64,000 bases of DNA from Serripes groenlandicus (lineage: Eukaryota; Mollusca; Bivalvia; Cardiida; Cardiidae), in assembly GCA_031761405.1 (NCBI GenBank), contig JASEVX010000007.1, positions 40,718,646 through 40,782,645 of the forward strand. The letters run 5' to 3'. The translations under genes and the position numbers were made by a program. Under the pieces are notes generated by a model. That model had not been told where the DNA came from. It did not search any database and worked only from the letters and a program-made list of their open reading frames with translations. Positions 59,129 through 64,000 of this stretch are shown one piece after another. Numbering within the stretch: position 1 is the first letter of the stretch; the number at the start of each line of letters is the position of its first letter.

Positions 59129-60479
59129 TTTTAGCTCGACTATTCGTCGTTGTCGGCGTCGGCGTCCACGTCACACTTTGGTTAAGGTTTTGCATGCAAG
59201 TTCTTAAATACTACATGTATTGCATTGGAACTTTCTACAACCCTACCCAACTATCCCACCTGTGTATATTATTAAGTTAGATAACTCTATCCTTCATTTT
59301 ATGCAAGTTATGGCCCTTTTTTTACTTAGAAATTCTGGTTAAAGTTTTGCGTGCAACTAAATTAAGAGTCTATATCTCAGTATTTACTTGATGCATTGCA
59401 TTGAAACTTTTTACAACCCTACTCAACTATCACACCTGTGTAGATTATCAAGTAAGATAACTCTATTCTGTATTTTATGCAAGTAATGGCCCTTTATTTA
59501 CCTAGAAATTCTGGTTAAAGTTTTGTGTGCAACTAAATTAAGAGTCCATATCACAGTATTTACTTGATGCATTGCATTGAACCTTTATACAACTCTACCC
59601 AACTATCACACCTATGTAGATTATTAAGTTAGATAACTCTATTCTGCATTTTATGCAAGTTATGGCCCTTTTTTTACTTAGAAATTCTGGTTAAAGTTTT
59701 GCGTGCAACTAAATTAAGAGTCCATATCTCAGTATTTACTTGATGCATTGCATTGAAACTTTCTACAACCCTACCCAACTATTACACCTGTGTAGATTAT
59801 CAAGTATGATAACTATATTCTGCATTTTATGCAAGTTATGGCCCTTTTTTTACTTAGAAATTATGGTTAAAGTTTTGCGTGTAACTAAATTAAGAGTCCA
59901 CGTCTCAGTAAATACTTGATGCATTGCATTGAAACTTTCTACAACCCTACCCAACTATCACACCTGTGTAGATTATCAAGTATGATAACTCTATCCTGCA
60001 TTTTATGCAAGTTATGGCCTTTTTGGACTTAGAAATTCTGGTTAAAGTTTTCCAACTACATTAAGAGTGTAATCTCAGTTACAACTTGAAAAATTGTATT
60101 GAAACTTTATACAACCTTTCCCAATTGCACAACTATAAACACAACCAATTAATATAACTCCATCCTGTATATGGTGCAAATTGTTGCCCTTTTTTTACTT
60201 AGAAAATTATGGTTAAAGGTTTGCGTGAAACTACATTAAGAGTCCATATCTTAGTAATTACTTGATGCATTCCATTGAAAGGTTATACAACCCTTTCTAA
60301 CCATCACACCTATGAAAATAATCATGTTAAATAACACTATCCTGCATATAATGCAAATTATCACCCACTAAGAAATTGTGGTTAATGTTTTGCATGCAAC
60401 TACATTAGAGTCCATTATCTCAGTAACTTAAATAAGCGGAGGAATAGTCGAGCGTGCTGTCCTCCGACAGCTCTTGTTA
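59129..60479 (+). mobile_element. Hairpin-ended element, GCTCGACTATTCG family (copy B)
   Basis: Has the same ends as copy A (right hairpin GCTGTCCTCCGACAGC then TCTTGTT). The interior is six or so tandem units of about 176 bases, each with TTCTGGTTAAAGTTTTGCGT or a close variant and TTATGCAAGTTATGGCCC. Confidence 0.68.
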
Positions 60480-60499
60480 TTTGTTCTTTGTTTTTTTTT

Positions 60500-60987
60500 A
60501 ACCCTCGCCGTTCAGAACTAACTATTTGGCGAGCCTTTACGAAACAATGAAACTTATATCATATGTTTGCAAGCATCGCCTTTTGTACAAGTTTTTGTTC
60601 CACCTACCTAAGCCAAAGGTCAAGGTCATAAAAGTGACTATTATGTGTTTTTTTAAAACTATGTCATCGCTCAAGCACTTTCATTTGTGGACAGAATTCC
60701 TTTACACTTCATTCACAGGTTCCATGTCTCGGGAGCTAGGTGGGGTTCACTTTTACTAAGCAAATATGAAACAATTTCATTGCTCTAGCACTTTCATTTG
60801 GGGACAGAATTCCTCCATAATTTATACACTGGATTATTTTACTTCATACACTTCTGTATTGTCAAGTGAGCTTGGACGGGTTCCTGTTTCACTGACCTAG
60901 GATAAAGGTCAAGGTCACAGTGCCTTTAACATATATGTTCGAATCAACACTGCAAGCGGATTTGTATTGTTGGTGATGCTCTTGTTA
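60500..60987 (+). mobile_element. Repeat ending in GCTCTTGTT, partial
   Basis: Contains CAAGGTCA-rich units and TTGCTCTAGCACTTTCATTT, and ends GGTGATGCTCTTGTT, the same 3' end type as its neighbours. Related sequence precedes copy B (about 58960-59128). The left end is unclear. Confidence 0.4.
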
Positions 60988-61455
60988 ATTTTTTATTTTT
61001 TAGATTTTCAATATTTTGACAAGATGTCTGCTGAAGATTTATTGTTATGGGAAAGGGTTAAGGGCTCATTAGCTATTACAAAGTCCATAGTTTGATCAAA
61101 TATGTTTAATCGGTGATTGCTAAAAGCCAACTAAAAACATATATATTTTTAGTCTCGCTGCATCAAAGAAACAAAAGCAAGATTAAAGTGTTGCTTTTCT
61201 TGCGAAGATGGCAAAAAGCTCATTTTTTATTCTCTTAACCTTTTTCTATGAACAACAAGTTTGAAACAAACAAACATTTAGACAAAAATATGGTAAACCT
61301 GAATATATAAAAGTAATATTACTGAAAATATTTGAAAACATTGTGGCAGAAGGATAAACTTCTCAATACGAGCATTTTTCTTTTTTGTGGCAATGTTTTC
61401 AAAAGTCATCTGCTGCAGAGGCATCAGAAAGCGTCTGTATGTAGTAAATGGTTAA

Positions 61456-62034
61456 AAAGTCATATATAATAGCCATAATAGGGCTTTTTAAACTTGGATT
61501 ATAGTTTCATCAGATTGTATGCTGTATATGCTTAGCGTCATTTATTATGAGGATAACAATCCACTTGGATTTGAGAAGATTCTGAGAATTGGTTAAAGAG
61601 CTATTTCACTGGAAAAGACTCCCACCAAAACTTGCTCAACACAAAAGAGGTTAAAAATCAACTGATTCTTCGGAAAAAACAAAACTATTTAGTTATGTTT
61701 GTCAATTTTGCATGGACTCTTAATTTTGTTTTTTCTACATATTTTCACGACCCTGATTGTCCTCTGGTCAAATTAACAGATGGCTACATCGATTAATTTA
61801 AACATTGATTAAACATTAATTGATTAAGGTTCTATTTTGTTCCTGCATATCTGAAATCCTTTTATGTTTTCTTTTATTGCATTGTTTAAATTATATACAT
61901 TGTACTAAGTCATGTATTATATTTTGTTTGTTTTTCCTTTTTGTTTCACATTGATGTCATTAACTTAAGGATTAAATAGAAACATTAACTTGGTATGTTT
62001 TGTTTTATATTAAATCTTAAAAAAAGGGTTTGAT
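61456..62034. other. Non-coding, no gene seen
   Basis: Very AT-rich, no repeats or frames recognised. Confidence 0.5.
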
Positions 62035-62244
62035 TTTTCCTGAAATAGAAAACTTTCAATGCCTCTGTAGCAAATGAGTTGTGGACAATTATGGGCAAAG
62101 TGATTGAGCTCCGAAATAAGTAACTTCTCATTTTCCTTCATTCTTTCCAATTGTTATCAACTTACCTTTTCAAAATGTTACATTTGTTCTTCAGAAAAGT
62201 CTCAAAGCAGAAACCTTTTGAATATTATACCCGATCATTTTCAG

Positions 62245-62440
62245 GTAATTAACGCCGTTTAAAATAATAATTTAGTTATATCACGGCTGCCAGTTCATCT
62301 GACGTGTGATCTCTGACTTTCTCACACCAGTACTGCACACAACATTATTCCAAGGCAAATGGCTATTCATACATCGACTATTGAACCCATTGATGTAAGA
62401 CGAATGACGCTAGTCACACCGACTTTGGTCAATCATCTGA
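62245..62440 (-). mobile_element. SINE (type 2), minus strand, decayed
   Basis: On the minus strand: ACCCATTGATG-type and GTGTGAGAAAGTCAGAG body blocks, then CCGTGATATAACTAAA and AAACGGCGTTAATTACC. Confidence 0.5.
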
Positions 62441-62886
62441 TAATGAATGGCTGAGTCAAGCAATAACATGGGACGAGCCGGGCTGTCAATCGATCCAGGG
62501 GTCTCGACTTGGAACGTCGACTTGGCCATTGATTCCTTCCAATGACAGACAAGCTATTCTGTTAACATCAATGGGATAAAAAACAAGTTTATGAAAAGCC
62601 AACCGGTTTAGACAGGGTAGAATGTTGTGTGGAATGCTGGTGCGAGAAATCCATAATGAATTGAGCAATTTGCTGTCAACACACCATAATGGAATGCGTT
62701 TCATCAGCAGACGACTTTTCAAACCAGAGGCTTAATATGACCCTAAAGCGATCGCCTGGTTTATAGTACCAATTGTATGACTGCTGAAGTCGGAGGGAAA
62801 ATATTTGTTTACGCAAAATGATTCTACCGTTTGGTGGTCATCCAATAAATCTGGATTTGATAATTTTATTAATATTAATTGTTCAC

Positions 62887-63475
62887 AGGCCGCCTTGGTA
62901 GTGGCGTAGTGGTAAGATCGTCCACCTCGAGATCGGGAGTCCAGTCTTCGATCCCCGGTCGGATCATACCGGGCACATTAACAATGGTAGTAGTGGTCCC
63001 CCCCCCCCCTTGGCACTCACGGTAGCGGGGGGTAGCATTGATGCGCCGATGTCTGGAATAACCAGCTGTACTGGGGAATCACCCTGTCTGTCTGTCTGTC
63101 CGTCTGTCTGTCTGTCCATATATCTTGTAAGCGCAACTCCTCCTTAACGGCTGGACCGATTCTGATGAAACTTTACAAAGTTGCAGTACACAACCTGAGG
63201 ATGTGCATGAAGTAAGATTATCCCTGTCCGCCCGTCCGTCTGTCTGTCCATATGTCTTGTAAGCGCAACTCCTCTTTAACGGCTGGATCGATTCTAATAA
63301 AACTTTACACAGTTGCAGTACATGAAGTAAGATTATCCTGGTCGGAAATATGTCTGTCCATATGTCTTTTAAGCGCGGGACGGGGGGTATCCTTGTGTGA
63401 GTTCACTCACCGTTCTAGTTTACACGGGTAACGCCATGATATGGCTGAAATACTTATGAAAGCGGCGTAAAGCAC
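62887..63475 (+). mobile_element. tRNA-derived SINE (head type 1), interrupted
   Basis: Head GTAGTGGCGTAGTGGTAAGA with a B-box-like GTCTTCGATCCC, body up to about 63078, then the shared tail (GGGTAACGCCATGATATGGC to GCGGCGTAAAGCACC) from about 63420. The gap is the Helitron-like element. Confidence 0.6.
63079..63418 (+). mobile_element. Helitron-like element nested in a SINE
   Basis: Same 3' end as 23543-24339 (GTGAGTTCACTCAC hairpin and CTAG at 63415) with two to three GCGCAACTCCTC units and GTCTGTCTGTC microsatellite runs. The SINE body resumes directly after it. Confidence 0.6.
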
Positions 63476-64000
63476 CGTACACTCAAACTGAATTTACGCC
63501 AGAAAATGGGCGAAACTGATTGTCCTTTTGTTGCTTTCATAAGTATTAATTTATTTCAATAAATCGCGTTTAATTCCAACATACAACAAATCTGCAGTAG
63601 ACGACTTTGACAACATTTACTCAAAATTATGGAAATGCTCTATGAATGAATATATCATTAATTAATAGAGTTGAAACATTGTGGCAAAACGGAGAAATTG
63701 TTCATCATGCAAGTTTCTTCTTTTTTGTCACAATGTTTTCAAAATGCAGAATGCGTATGTAGTAGGAACAAGAGAATTGTCCTATTTTCCACGGATGTTA
63801 TGTTAACTTTTAAGTCTCACTTTGTCAACCAATCATTTTTAACACCTGTGTCTTTCCTGTAATAACAAGTCTGAAAACTCAAATTCAAATTCTTTAATAC
63901 TAAGAAACAATGCTATAATGTACATGAGAATAATACAGACACTATACATTGTTGATGGCGAAGTATACATGAAATACAATGGAAGACGACTTATCAATAG

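Larger units (their letters stand above)
3603..63760. repeat. Other partial or decayed TTAA-type MITE copies
   Basis: Recognised from the GCTGCAG/AGACGACTTTGAAA arms or the ATTGCTC...GAGCAAT centre at about: 3603-3725, 6821-6890, 17722-17813, 24398-24440, 24585-24747, 25988-26055, 28165-28186, 28880-28926, 29229-29252, 29690-29790, 30270-30331, 33795-33892, 35713-35903, 36688-36882, 37390-37480, 37513-37670, 38622-38753 with 39060-39231, 39270-39610, 43970-44110, 48282-48375, 49460-49539, 53750-53896, 53982-54169, 55086-55190, 56118-56320, 57569-57700, 61010-61061, 61230-61455, 62035-62180, 63567-63760. Boundaries are approximate. Confidence 0.65.

Overview
The window is eukaryotic nuclear DNA, AT-rich, with one multi-exon gene and dense short mobile elements. 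The repeat content (tRNA-headed SINEs with CAAT tails, hairpin-ended non-autonomous elements with ~166 bp internal tandem units, TTAA-flanked MITEs) and an Sfmbt gene with vertebrate-like domain content point to a mollusc, most likely a bivalve. That placement is inference; species cannot be named from sequence alone. A 200-base run of N (1408-1607) shows this is a draft scaffold.

One gene is supported. It lies on the + strand, coding from 17517 to 57249, and encodes a Polycomb-type chromatin protein of the SFMBT family. I joined 21 coding exons by eye. All junctions have GT donors and AG acceptors, and phase is kept throughout, giving 4599 nt (1532 codons plus TAA). The order is: long Gln/Ser/Pro-rich N-terminus with an 11-residue tandem repeat (exons 1-5), acidic linker (exon 6), four MBT repeats each split over two exons (exons 7-14), SLED-like domain (exons 15-17), basic AT-hook-like linker (exons 18-19), SAM domain (exons 20-21). 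A candidate non-coding first exon and promoter with an NRF1-type palindrome lies at about 13.2 kb.

Layout: 1-13 kb is repeats and non-coding DNA (SINEs, a decayed LINE 3' end on the minus strand, a hairpin-ended tandem-repeat element, a long TIR element). 13.2-57.25 kb is the Sfmbt gene, whose introns hold most of a large MITE population. 57.25-64 kb is the 3' end, two more hairpin-ended tandem-repeat elements and SINE/MITE debris. No other gene was found.

Points of most interest: tandem duplication of the splice acceptor of exon 12 and of the splice donor of exon 16; more than 50 recognisable pieces of one TTAA/CCCTTTCCC palindromic MITE family; a hairpin core shared by two otherwise different MITE families; CTCF-like motifs carried in ~166 bp tandem units; and several mobile-element families with the same end structure (TTTTTAG start, hairpin then CTTGTT end) but unrelated interiors.
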